NCBI RefSeq assembly: GCF_042242105.1
Contig: NC_092016.1
Location: forward strand, 12,228,501 to 12,292,500
Origin: Pempheris klunzingeri
Lineage: Eukaryota > Chordata > Actinopteri > Acropomatiformes > Pempheridae
DNA length: 64,000 nt
Direction: 5' to 3'
A model generated the notes under the pieces. The model made no database searches and had not been told where the DNA came from. It saw nothing but the letters and a program-made list of their open reading frames with translations. Both the position numbers and the translations under genes were made by a program. Of this stretch, positions 13,071 through 25,696 are shown in pieces (positions within the stretch are counted from its first letter, which is position 1; each line of letters opens with the position of its first letter).

Positions 13071-16000
13071 CTGCAAATATCAATAAACAGACATTAGCAA
13101 AACGTAACATGACATCCATTAGGTCCATTTGAACAGTGGAAATGCACAGCGGAAGCTTTTACATCACATAGAATTTGAATGTGTTTTACTGAGTAGCTTG
13201 TGCTTTTTAATGGACCTCCAAAGCTCTTTGACACAACTCAAAATTGCATTACAAACTAATAAAAGCAAAGAATGTGACAATAAAAACAACCCCAGGTGAA
13301 TAGGACAACTGCTGCTGCTGCCACACAATCTGACTGAAAGCAGCACATGCAAAGTTTCCCCTTTGTTTCTCTTGACAGCCGTGCGCTGCACAAGAATAAA
13401 CTTGATTTTTTTTTACAGGAGTTCATCCTGTACATCCGTGCACTCTGCAGAAGCATCCATGCACATGTGCTGTTTCAGCAGCAATGTCAGGATCAGGCTC
13501 TGAGCGCGTTTCCACAATCCGGTGCGGACAAACAGGCGCTGACTGCTGTGTTTAAACCTTTAGTTCTTTTTTTTGCAGTTGATCATAAAGACATTAGACT
13601 TTCTGCAAGGGTAACATTGCAATACTTTAAGCATCAATTTACATGGAGGTATAGGCTATTTTCTGCGCTGATGGACAGATGCCCTTGTGATTCATCACAG
13701 TAACAACTGACCTACAGGGCGATGATTTCCACCCTAGCTCTGATCTGCATCCTGTATTCGTCATGTTTTACTGTAGCCACTAAAACATCTTACCTGTCCA
13801 ATGTTAACTTCAATTGCTGTGTCTTATTACTGACTCTCGGAGTTTACAATCCTCTGTAACAAGTTTAATGGTCGAAAAAACTCAAGTCCTCGTGTGTTGT
13901 CGATCCCTTCACTTTCTCTTGACTTTTGCAGACATCGACAGCGTTGATGAAGAGCGGCGGAGGGAACATTTTTCCCCGGTGAGTCTCTGTTGCGGTCGGA
14001 CGGCGCTTTTTTCCTCTCCAGCGAGTGTGGGATCCAATGCGCGTTCCCGCCGCCGCGGAGCGAGAAAAGCAGCCGTGAACGCGCAGCCTCTCCCATCTCT
14101 CTCCTCACTATTAAAGATACAGAAGCTCGGGGTCCTCCACCCTCAAAGAAAATTCATAATTTAGGATCCGATGTTTAATTTATGACCCCGACCCAAGTCT
14201 AATCTTTGACCTCATTCGGTTTGTCTGCAGCTTATTGTCTTTATTCTTTATTCTGAGGACTCAGACAAGAGTTTCTCAAACGCACTGACGGATTTTTAGA
14301 TTTAGGGATGCTGCGAGTACCAGGCAGACGCATAACACGTGATCTCTTCTTTAATCATTCAAAAAACAAACAAACTGCAAAAGAGCAAACAAAAACACTG
14401 AACAGAGGCTGAATTCAGAGGAGTCTAATGGGAGAAAAAAAACCCAAATCCCAAACCAGAGTGCAGTTAATTTGATGACATTTCATTGCAACGGCGTTAT
14501 ATGTAACACCTGAACTGGTTTGCAAGCTTTAATGAACATGTTGTAACAGGAAGTGGCATAGGAAGACAATTTAAGGTAAATTACCAAATTGTTTGGCCTA
14601 TTCTTAATCCCCTTAACCACAAATATTCTCAACCGCATTGGCTATATCATGAATATTTTTATTTTCTTCCCGTTGACTTTGTTTTAGATTTATGTGGCTG
14701 CCTATGACTTTAAGCCTGTAATGTTTAAATAGACATTATAAGTGATGGTAGTTCCTTATATGATGGAGCCATATTGGCGTCATGTCAGCGTTAGGGTCGG
14801 AGGAGCCTTGTTTCCTGCTCCAACACTGCCACCGTGTGCTGTGCAGCGGTATGACCTCTGTCTGCCTCTGGACGCAACAATGCGCAATAAATGTGCAACA
14901 CACACCATCAAGTAATAAGAGAAAAGCTCATGAAACCAAAGACTTAACCAAACACGTAACCTTCTCACGTGACTCTGGTCCTTCTTTTTCATACATTTAA
15001 TATTTGACGATAATTTGACGCTGTTATCTTTCCTGTGTATTTGATGGTGTGTGTGTTTGTGAATGTAAGAGCACGGGGACAAGGAATTGTTTTGTTAATT
15101 CAACTGCAATTTATCAAAGTTAAAAGCATTTAAGTTTTCATTGTAAGTGGGTAATAACATTTCCACTCCTATTGTTTATTTCTTAGTGTGAGTATCTGAT
15201 ATAGTTATTGAATCTTATAAATTAACACTTGCACTTATTCTGATCACCTTCACAATAACTTTGGAAGACTCACCTGATTTCACTAACTCAGGCTGCAGAA
15301 GCCCCATATTACCACACTTGAACAAATGTGAAACTATCTTTTAAGGCTTGGTTTGAGGGTAGGTTTAAGTTTTGGTTCAGTTTAAGGTGAAGGTTGGGAC
15401 TGTGAACAAGAGTCCTGTTAGACAACAGTGACTCCTGCTGTCAAAACACTTCAACTACACACAAAATCTGTATAATCCTTGATCCTGTAACAAACCCATA
15501 GGAAAAATACAGCACGCCCATACAAATATTAAACATATTTTTGGATGACGTTCATTTTCTATGCCTATTAAATGTGTTTTGAAGATGTTTGTTTTTTATC
15601 CACAGGGTGGGGTTCCAGTCATTAACCATGGCTTTGGCTTCCTTTCCTAGATTGGAAATGATTTGTGTTTGTTTGTTTTCATTCCACAATCTCCGGTTGT
15701 CCTGTTAAAGACGCATAACAGGAAAAACATGGAGCAGTAAATTGTGGCACAGGTCTTCTGAGGATCAAGGCCTACTTACGCTCATATCAGAGCACAGCAG
15801 AGTTCATGGCCATCCATATCTCTGTTGAGATTGCTGTGTGGCGCCATCCATACTCAGAGCTGCTGAAGTTGATGTTTAAAGTGCCTCGAGAGAATATCAC
15901 ACGAGTAATAAGTAGTTATACAATATAAAGCCAAACACAAGGTTGCCAAAAGACCACATCTTTGTTTTTATTTCACAGCTTGAGCAGAGAGGATCTGAAT

Positions 16001-17640
16001 TTGATTAAACAGGAACGCCCAAGTACTGGCTCATAGACACCCCAAACAAGTTATGTGTTAATGTTGACCACAAATCCTCAAAACCGTCTTAACCACACGA
16101 GGCAATTAGCTGTCAGGTCATGTGTCTCAGGTCAGGTGTGTCAGCTCCGGCTTAAGCCAGAGAGTCCACGATCTTCATTAAAGTGATCCGACAACAAGAC
16201 ACATGTAGGCTACAGTAACCGGGTCATTTGTATTCATGCAGTGCTGCTGGGGAAACAAAACATCAGTTTGAACATAGAGTCGCTTCTTTCTCCACTGTCA
16301 AAAGTCTGTGTCATATCCTCAAATGAAAACAACTAACAAAAATATACATTACCAAAATATAAACTATTTTAAGTCACTGCTGTGTTTTAAAAAACATTTT
16401 CTTAAACTGAGGATGACAAGCAATCCGCACAACCCAACATAGTAACAGCAGGGTTTGGTCACAAACATACCAAGATGACTCCTTCAGTTTTTTCCCCTGT
16501 TCATGATGTTCTTACAATGACACTACAACCACAACGGTTTATTTTACGACTGCTGGGTGTGCAAATAGTCAATTATTTGCTTGCATGTTCTGTATAACAT
16601 TTTTATGGGGTGCTTATATGTCATGTTGTGTTTTACAGCCTGTTTCATTGAACCCAAGGAGTTTTTTTTACAGAAAAAGTCAGCAGTGAATTTATTTTGA
16701 GTTTAGAAGTATGACAATAGAAATCAGATTTGAATGGGCTACATAGGTGTGTAAGCAGGATGTTTGTCTTGGATCTAAGATGAAAGAAACTCACACAGAA
16801 GAAGAACTCATTTACTTGAAGCCATTTACTTAATCTGAAAGAAAATCTGATGAAAATCCAGGATTTTCACCGAGTGCCTGTGGAGTGATGTCCAAAGAGC
16901 TGCAGTATTTTCTTCTCCTTGTGTAAGCAAGATGTACTCCCTTAGTCCATCATTAGCAGGGTTGAGATTTTAGATCCAGGAATAAGACTGATTAAGCTAA
17001 AGATGCTTAGTTGTTGTCTGTACTCTGACCAGACTGCACGTGGTTTACTGATGTAGGGATGACCTACTGTGCTAAAGAGGAATTAATTACTTTCTTGAAA
17101 CCACCTTTGACTAGAGAGGTATGGCTGACTTCTGTGAACAGCTTCATTCTATTTTATACTTGGATAATAAAATATAGCAATTTTCTTTTACATGAAAAAA
17201 GTTTAGAAAATTAAGTCTGAAAATGCTGTCTACATAATTAATAAATATAATTGTTAATTATACGTTGTTAGACATTTAACAAATAATTGTTTAAAGCAAG
17301 ACTATGTAACTTTTGAAGAAAATAGTCTTTTTTCTTTTTGGAATCTGCATAAATCAAAATATGACATGAGCTATTGGTCACTTTTGGTTGCTAAATGTTA
17401 GCTAATGTAAACAAACCGTAGCCAGATATTGCTATTACTGAGTTAGTTCTTACTTTTCTTTACTTTTGCTTCTGTTGAAAGTTACAGAGTCTTGCTTTAA
17501 TGACGTACGAACGGAGACAAAATTATCCCCTTCAACAGACATCTCACATCTGTTCTATGTCAAGTGCAATGTGGGACTAATATCCATTGCTCACACCGAT
17601 ATTAATAATCTATGTATATAAATATATAATTAAAACAATG
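13071..17640. other. ISLR2 5' intron/promoter region and intergenic DNA
   Basis: No protein gene is recognisable. On the minus strand a good donor (ACAG|GTAAGATG) lies at 13794, a plausible end for a non-coding ISLR2 first exon that would splice to the acceptor at 13071. A second minus-strand donor lies near 15268. On the plus strand 13932-13979 is bounded by TTTTGCAG and CCCCG|GTGAGTC, so an antisense non-coding exon is possible. The block around 13900-14100 is relatively GC- and CpG-rich, as expected near a promoter. A MITE occupies 17291-17500. I see nothing else in the rest. Confidence 0.4.
17291..17500. mobile_element. MITE with terminal inverted repeats and TTAA ends
   Basis: The left end TTAAAGCAAGACTATGTAAC and the right end, read on the other strand, TTAAAGCAAGACTCTGTAAC form inverted repeats of about 23 bp with one mismatch. 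The roughly 160 bp between them has no open frame. Both ends finish in TTAA, the target typical of piggyBac-type transposons. This suggests a non-autonomous DNA transposon of that kind; the family assignment is inference. Confidence 0.75.
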
Positions 17641-17644
17641 TGCA

Positions 17645-17650
17645 TTTATT
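17645..17650 (-). promoter_or_regulatory. SEMA7A: SEMA7A poly(A) signal
   Basis: AATAAA on the minus strand, about 505 bp after the SEMA7A stop codon. It would give a 3' UTR of about 0.5 kb. Other AATAAA copies further downstream cannot be excluded. Confidence 0.45.
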
Positions 17651-18155
17651 GACTAAATTAATGTGCAAAAGTAACAAGGTGCTTATTATTTGAGATGCTA
17701 CACAGTTTCTGTTCTGCAGCAAAACATTTTTCAGTGCACATTTTCTGAATGCCTCTCTGACCACTGACTATTATGACAGTGGGTGGGGGAGTTGAACAAA
17801 CCAAACTGAAACACCAGCAAAGCCCTTCAGATCATTCAAGCTCTGCGCCACTGCCAGTCATGCTGTTCCCGCCATTATACCAACTCTTCCTGTTCTGGCT
17901 TGTCTTTGAAAATAAACTTGGCCACAACACCTTCCTCTAAAACTAACTTTTCTGCCAAACGCAGCGATGTGACCACTCACTATAGGAGAGTTCCTGCCTG
18001 AACTATTGCAGTCATCATTGGTGTTGAAGTGGATTTCCTTTAGTGCTTCCTGTGTCCTGGCAAGATTAGAAATTTCCAAACTGAAGGTTTAGCACAACAA
18101 AACACATTTTCAAACAAAGAATCACATAATGTTTAAATAGTTATTTGTTCATCCC

Positions 18156-21100
18156 CTATCTGAGAATCCACAACACTGCTACAGCCAGTCCCAGGTTGAG
18201 CCATACTATCTGTGGCACAACATCTGATGCATCATTCATTTTGAAAGAGGTGTTGCTTCTCTCAGTGTCCTTCCTTGTATCTGGGATAATTTGCTTTGTA
18301 AGCTGATAATTTCTCACTACTTTGGTGTAGTCTTTCTCTTTGGAAACACACTCATAGTTGCCATAGTTCTCTTGCGCCATGGCAGGGATGAGGTGCAGGC
18401 AGTTAGACTGCATTTGCAAACAAGGGCTGCTCTGGCCTCCGTGCTCCCAGGTGTAGACAGCATGATAAGAGTCAATAGGACAAGACAGATAGAAAGGGAC
18501 ACCCAGGGGGACTGAGTGAACTGCCCCCAAATCCACTGGAGATGGTGAAATTGTCCCCCGTTTGGTCCGTTGTACTTTCTTTTGCTCTAAAAGAGTAAAA
18601 AGATGAAATAAAGATGCGATCCCAACGTTTTGAGTGTGCGGTATGATTATCATCATTTGTTACCTCTTTCTGATGCAGAGCACACACTTATATTCCCATC
18701 CATGATATTTTGGATGCCTCCACTGTAAATAAAAACAAAACACGGTCCATCAAGTTAATTTTCTTTTGTGAGATGATCGTCTTTGCCGAATGCTCTGATG
18801 CCCCGTTTTATTTTGGAGCAAGTTTACGTTTCAAAATGTTTTTAAACATTAAACCTATATTTGGCAGAAATTAAAAGAACATGCATAGACCAGCTTCTGT
18901 ATTTCAATATTGCTGAGCATAATATGTTAAGACTTTGGGCAGTATATCACAAGTCTACCAAAGATGCTTGGTGTCAACGTTGTCCAAACTTACGGGACAG
19001 TCGGGATGCATCCAAACTTCGTCCAGGCACAGTACGGATCCCGGGCCAGAACACAGTCTGCACAGGAGTTGTTGTAATCCTGACACCTCTGGAGGTCCAT
19101 GGTTGATATTTTCTCAGAAAAACCCACCACTAACTTTTTCTGAGCCAAGGGAAACAGAAATACAATTTCACTTCAAATCTGCAGTTATAGATTTTCAGAT
19201 CTGCAAAGTAGTTATCTGAAGCATGCAAGCAAATAACTGTCTATTAACACAAGTATACATGAAGCAACATTAGCATTTGGAGCCGTCTTTCTGGCTTCCT
19301 GACACACAAGTCCCATATCCATGTCCCATTGATCCAATTAATATACAAATATTGATTAGTGCAGCATTAAAATCTAAAATTGTAATAAGTCAAATTTCAT
19401 TCATGTTAAAAAAGCCACCTAAGAGCAGAGGGTGATGAAAACATTACTGACAACACAACAACATTTTAAATTATTCGCATTCTAAATGAGCTGTACCTTT
19501 CTGGAGTCAAGTTTCATTGATTGCATGGGAGAATGGCTGTAGAGTTGGGTTTCAGAGATGATGAAAGGTTCTGACCCAGCCTCTAAGACTTTATGGATCT
19601 TCCCAGAATCTGTTGGAGCAGCCCACAAAGAGAAATTTGAAACGTTTTTATTTGGGAGTGATACTGCAGGGTGTATTTTGAGCCCATTGTTCCTGGCAGA
19701 GATTATAGACAATGCATGGTTACAAGTCAGATCAACAGGGTAATGCACCTGACAGAAATAGCAAAACAAAGCAACAAAGACTATATACATCTTGAACAGT
19801 GTAATTTACCCCAGCTAGAACATACCAGTGGCAAGAAGCAGAATGTTGTACATGTGCCCGTCTGCAGCCTGGACGCGGTCCACAGAAATCTTGGTGTAGT
19901 TGTTGCTGCTTACATAAAACGGAGCTGCATAATGCACGGAGTGGACCCAGTCGGTCATTTCTGGGTAATCCTTCACCATACTGACAGTGGCCAGAGGCAG
20001 GCTCCTACTGTTCTTTACACACTGAAAAATACACAGAAGCAAATAATATAAGTAAACAGGAACATAAACTGAATGCTGAAGCAACGTCTTTAGGCATACA
20101 AAACCAAAGGCATCCGAAGGTGAGTGCAAACAAATCAGAAACAAACATTTCCTCAAGCTACAAGCTGAATACTGTAGATGGAAGGCAGGGAGTGTTTTTC
20201 TTTGCACGACATAGCAACAAGAACAAGTTCCTCAATTGTTGATTGTTCCTGAGTCAGTGCACTGTTAACAACAATGAAAGGAAATTCAGCAAGTCTGTTT
20301 TAGGGGCCCTTTAGTTTCTCAACTACAGGGTTGAACTCAAATAGACTTCATTTGAAAAAAAAAAAAAAAACACACTGCCATATATATCCACAGACGGAAA
20401 GTAGACGCAGTTTTTCCACCCACTTATGTAACATGGCGTGTTTTATTTTTTTAAACCTACAGTCTTAATCATGGACATGTGATATATGGTAGACTACCCA
20501 CCATGTGTGTGAAGTCAAAATGCGTAAGTGGACTGGAAACAAAAACAAAACCCTTTGAGGAAGTACTATGTCTCCTCATAGCAGCATAGCAACAGAACAA
20601 GTCCGTACCGTTCCTGGCCTTGGCTTGGGAATGTCATTGTCGTAGCCCTTGAAGGTTGAGTTCTCAAATATTTCTTCAATCATTCCTACTGAATAGATGC
20701 ACACGGCTGTGGAGTTCCTAGAAAAGAAATAAGGTAACAGAAGTTAGCATGAGATGTACTGTTTTTGTCTGTTTGTTAGTTATTGCCTCAGCTAGGGTGG
20801 TGGTTGGGGATTATGATTTTATCCCATTACTTCATCTTGTTTGCAGATGATGTTAAAAGTAATGACTGGTTACAAGACATTTTGGCATACAGCACCAAAT
20901 AACTGAGTAACTTCTAACAGACTGGCCAAATTGGGTGTAGTACTCACAAAAAGAACATATCACATTCATCAATAAAACTTTGTGCATCTTACAGAGAATG
21001 TGGCAAATCCCCCATTATACTAACAAATAAGTATTCAATTTCCTGTTCAGATGCAACACCCATGCAAACTTTACAGAGGATTGGTTGAGTAGTAGAAGCA

Positions 21101-24100
21101 AAACTTTAAGCAATACTATTTTATCCATACTAAGGACTAAAAGTCAGGTTCTCTATGCTCTATGCTTTAAAATCCTTTTTAAAATGTGCCTCTTTTGTGA
21201 GTCCCCAACTACATAGAAATGTAATATTAAATTGCTGGAGCACCTTTAAGTACACAAAGTGCAATCAAGAAAATGTGTGCATCTCCTAATGTGAGACTTA
21301 AGGGTAGTAGGGAGTGAAATCATCTTAGGTCTGGGTCAGTTTTGTCTCTATGGCAAAAACACTTCAAAATGCTGAGCTTTTAATTTTAAGTGAGAGTGAT
21401 AATGTGCCACCAAGTCATCATGTTCCTCTTGTTGTTGCTTAGTTGCCAACAATAAAGCAAGGCAAAGGGTCTAACCAGCTGCTTATGAAAATGGCATAGA
21501 CTCTGGTGTCACGCCAGTCCTCAGCATGCATCACATAAACATCTTGGAGATGATTGAAATAGAGTGACGCCTCAGGAAACCCACAGACGAGCCGGGCCTT
21601 TAGGAAAGACGTCCACATGTTCTGGAAAAATCGTTTTGATCCACCTTCATCTACCTGCAAAATAAAATCAATAAATTACACCAGCAAGACGCTCTTTCAC
21701 TTTTGTTGCAAACTGAAAATCATCAACTAAGGGTTATTTGATAGGACTGTTGTCGTATAGGCCATGATATCTGCAATAAAACACCTTTCAGGGCATGTCT
21801 TGTTCTGTACAGATGTCAAAAAGGTAGTGGAGAGACTGTATTTCACTGAAATAACAGCTGAGTTAACTGAGAAAGAGGAAGTCTGATTTGTCAGTACAGG
21901 TGGTGAATATGAGATGCAGCAGATGGTGGCACTACAACAATAATCTGGTTATTTACTTTAATATTATGTATGACGTGGGCAAATCCTGGTATTGTATGTT
22001 CCTTTGTTTTTTGTATCACAGTGACAATAATCACATCATCATATTATCCATGACGACAGCCTGAGCCCCAGGAGGGAACATAGACATGTCATACTGTACT
22101 GATGGAAAAGTAAATAGCGGCTGACTGTAACCATGTTTCCTGGAATTATCAAAGACTAAAGCCAACAACACTGGTTGAACAGATGTTGGCCTTTCACCTC
22201 AGTTGCCTGACAAATTCGGGACGGGATGCAACAGGCGACACTCTCATAGAACATTAACATCAAACTTTGCTGAAGTGTCCCACAATTCAATTTCCGTTTA
22301 TTCTGATAGAAAGTAGAGCAAGAAGGGAATTGTGAGTGATCATGTCATACAAAATATATTAATTTTTGTACTACATGATAAATCCGATGAAAGCATGGAG
22401 TATCACCTTTGTTCAGTTGGGGTTGTTCTGTTTCCAGTCATGTGTAAAGTCACAATTTCAAAGTTTTTGGCCCCCTTTATATTAGATCATCTCCAAATTA
22501 CATGGTATGGCCCACCCTTAGTCTGAGCCGAGCGACAGACTGAGTCATTGCCTGACTCATATTGGCATCCTCATGGCCACGCCCTCTCACTAGCCAATTT
22601 GATTGAACATTGTTCATATGATCTACCTCCTGGAATCAATATAAGTAGAATCAGCCTTTTATATAAAAGTTTTGAATGGCTGCTACCTCAATTGCTGAAG
22701 TGGAGCTGAGGAGGTTTTGAGGACTTTACTGTCGCAGTGTAGACAGACGAGAGCTCTGCTGACGTAAGCTGAGTCTACTCCAGTGTCCGGTGTACCTTAC
22801 AAACTCTGGCAACCCTAGATATCCAGGGATCAGCCTCTGGGTTGTGATTAGAGTTCTTCTCACGGAAAAAGATATAAATTTTCTCGTTCTCGGGGTTGTC
22901 CCTCTGCTTCACCCAGGACGCAGAGATGAACGTGGGCTCTGTGAAGAGGAGGACGAGGAGGACATGTTTATCAAACTGTTTTACTGTTTACAGTACACAT
23001 GGTGCCAGCAAGCCTCATGTGATGAAAAAGCTTTGCACGCGAAAGCAAAGCGTAAGCAGAGAGTAAGTGGAGTAGAGAGAACATTGTGAATTAATGGTTG
23101 AATGGTTTCAGGACAAGCTGTCCTGACTCATATTAAAAGGAAACCAAACGTGTATCATTTTCATGCGAGATCAAGAATGCAATTAATTTTCCCTTTCCAT
23201 TAAGTCTTTTTGTATTTAATTTGATGTGTTGTCACATTACAACACTAATGGACTTACAGCATAGTATTCAGCCTGCACTGTAAATCGACTTTAGTCATTA
23301 ACCCACCTGAAACCCAGTTGTCATACATCCACACATTAGTTCTGCTGCCTGCTTTCCTTCTGAATTGCAATGAACTTCCATCAGTATCCATAGGTGCTGC
23401 TGAATATAGATCCCCCTCTAAAAATAGCAGAAAGAGATCACATGAAATGACACTCGCAAAGATGTTCAATTATTGAGTATATTTCTATGAAAATGCACTT
23501 GCTTGCCAACTCTGTTATCACACACGTTGTTATGGTTACATAAGCCTGGAGCTCTGAGTCACATTTAAACCTTCAAAAACAGTCTGCACAAGCTGTGTTT
23601 AACATACCTACAGTGAGAGATAGGGAGTTGTGTGTGTACCAGAACGGAGAGATGCCTGTCCCCTCGTAACTCTCCATTATTTCATGAGATTGGTTGTTGA
23701 CTGAAGAAAACTGTAGGACCACAGAAAGATAAATATTGTGGTGGTCACTTTAACGGTTCTCAAAACACCAAACGCCCTCCTGAAACTACATACAGGATGT
23801 TAATTAAGGTTTATCACAGCCATCAAAAAGCTCCATACTTCACACAGCTTCGCACTGCTGCTGCCCCTGAAATTAACTAACCACAAAAACTGCAGTATGT
23901 CACACAGATGTGACATTAAGTGTAGAGTTTCTTCAGTGATGTATGCAAACACTCACAAGCTTCCAGCACTGTGGCTTGTGTCCATTAGTGCCACAGACAA
24001 ACAGGCTGTCCTGAAACTTCTCAATGACAGTGATGACATTTTCACAGGTGCCCTGCAATACAGCGGCTGTTACTGACAAGTCATCACGCAGGACTGATTC

Positions 24101-25517
24101 TGTGTTTCATTCAAACTTGTTGAAAAGTCATTTTTGATCACATAAATCATCGTTCGATAGTCACTAACCTCTTGGCACTGTTGTTGTTCTGTTGTTTTCA
24201 GAGGAAACTTCTGTAGGGGACATCAGACAATACACAAATTAACAAGGTTTTCAATTGAAGATAGTTGGAAATGAGACATTAGGAATAGAAATAGAACATT
24301 TCAAATAGTCCTTGTCAGTTAAAGTATGTTGCACAGCTCCACCCAAACACCAGATGATAACACAATATTTGAAATAGCTTGGCGATGAATAAAAATGAAA
24401 CATCTGAAACCCATCTTAGGTTATCTTTCTCAGGTTTACTTTCTTTGGCAAAAGCTATTCCACTCAAGATAATGTCTTCTGCCCAAATGGCTTAAGCTAC
24501 TTCTGCCACAGACTAATGGCCATTAGTGGAATGAAGATCCACGTCTTTCTTATGGTCAGAACAGAGTCCACAGTCGATCTAATTTGTTGGAAAAAGCAGT
24601 CAATGATTATAAGACAAATATTCATTAATTCATGCAGAAATGATTACCAAAAATCTGCTTGTTTATGGCTGCATTATCTTGACTTTCCTGGATTCTTTAT
24701 AATAAAAACTTTAGTATGTCATCAGCGTCTGTTTGTGACCCTTTCAAAGCCACCTACATATTAGGCGGCTTTGCAAAGCCCATATCAGTCAGTGGGCGCA
24801 GCCAGACAGACAGACTTCTGTGTATAACAAAGGGCTGGTGGGGGGCCATCTGTTTCAGTGCAGTGTCTAATTATCACCCCAGCTGCAACACAGACTCCAA
24901 GCAAGCTGGGAGGCCACCAAATAAACCTTTAGACAACTTCATGAAGAGAACACAACAAAATATACAGTGCAGAAACACTCACCTCAATAATATGGTAGTC
25001 ATCCACATCAAGTTTTAACACAAAATCAGTCCCACCAACATACATCTCCTCAGAGTCATCGTGGTAGGAGAACACGCAGTGGTTCTGATGGACTTGATAT
25101 TCAAATGCACCTCTGATTATTCCTGAGGAAGAAAGATGGGACACATTATCTTTTTTTCCACCTGGGGGGATTTTTGTGGGAGTCAGACTGAACCACTTCA
25201 ATGCCTGTATTGTGCAGTAACATCACAAGTTGGGTCGTCTACACTGAACTAGATCTTAGCCTGCTTAATAAGGACTGGAGGACAGGATCAACTCTGTTAC
25301 TGATGTTTCTGAACGTCCACACCGACATCTCCATCTAAAAACACTGCAGAATCATTCACGGTGATGCTGGAAGAAGTCGTGACAAGTGAACGTTACCTTG
25401 GCTCAGAAGTCTGGGAGTGTTTGCACATCCAAGAGTCGGTGCGTCCTTCAAAGCAGCGATAAGAACAAGTCGTAAATCTCCACAGAGCCAAATGTAGATT
25501 AAAACAAGTCCCCTCAT
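18156..25517 (-). CDS. SEMA7A: SEMA7A, GPI-anchored semaphorin, 14 coding exons
   Basis: Semaphorin 7A is a GPI-linked signal protein for axon growth and immune cells. Exons on the minus strand: 25397-25517, 24983-25122, 24169-24210, 23957-24052, 23608-23710, 23307-23417, 22796-22938, 21476-21654, 20609-20717, 19826-20021, 19497-19609, 18994-19139, 18664-18722, 18156-18586. They sum to 1989 nt, 662 residues (human 666). Parts: signal peptide (MRGLVLIYIWLC); sema domain with family stretches such as IYIFFREKN, DWRDTRVYAIF and DGHMYNILLL; PSI domain (CADCVLARDPYCAW); one Ig-like domain with Cys in YLSCP and YECVS; and a hydrophobic end (VWLNLGLAVAVLWIL) suited to GPI-anchor processing. An in-frame ATG at 25574 would add 19 basic residues; I prefer the inner Met because it directly starts a signal peptide. 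The integrin-binding RGD of mammals is absent: here the residues read KVD. Confidence 0.95.
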
Positions 25518-25621
25518 TTTGCGCCTCAGCCGGTGGACATTTCTGTTTCCTCTGTCTGTGCGGACCGTCCTCACTCTCCCTGTCTGCAGTGCAGACTGAG
25601 ACGCTTTAATCCACAGGAAAG

Positions 25622-25665
25622 CTCCTCCTCCTCCTCCTCCTCTTCCTCCTCTTCCTCCTCTCTAC
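25622..25665 (-). repeat. GGA-type purine tract in the SEMA7A 5' region
   Basis: On the plus strand this is a (CTC/TCC)n tract; on the SEMA7A sense strand it is a GGA-rich purine tract 50-90 bp before the upstream in-frame ATG. It could lie in the promoter or 5' UTR. It is a simple repeat and likely length-variable. Confidence 0.8.
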
Positions 25666-25696
25666 TCGAAGCGGCAAATCTAACGATAATTATTAT

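Noticed and set aside
13062-13076. Five extra codons before the ISLR2 ATG
   Set aside because: The frame starts at TTG and crosses a splice acceptor. The ATG at 13061 leads directly into a signal peptide.
13814-14164. Open frames of about 90-116 codons on both strands
   Set aside because: GC-richer promoter-type DNA gives long frames by chance, and no domain or family resemblance is seen.
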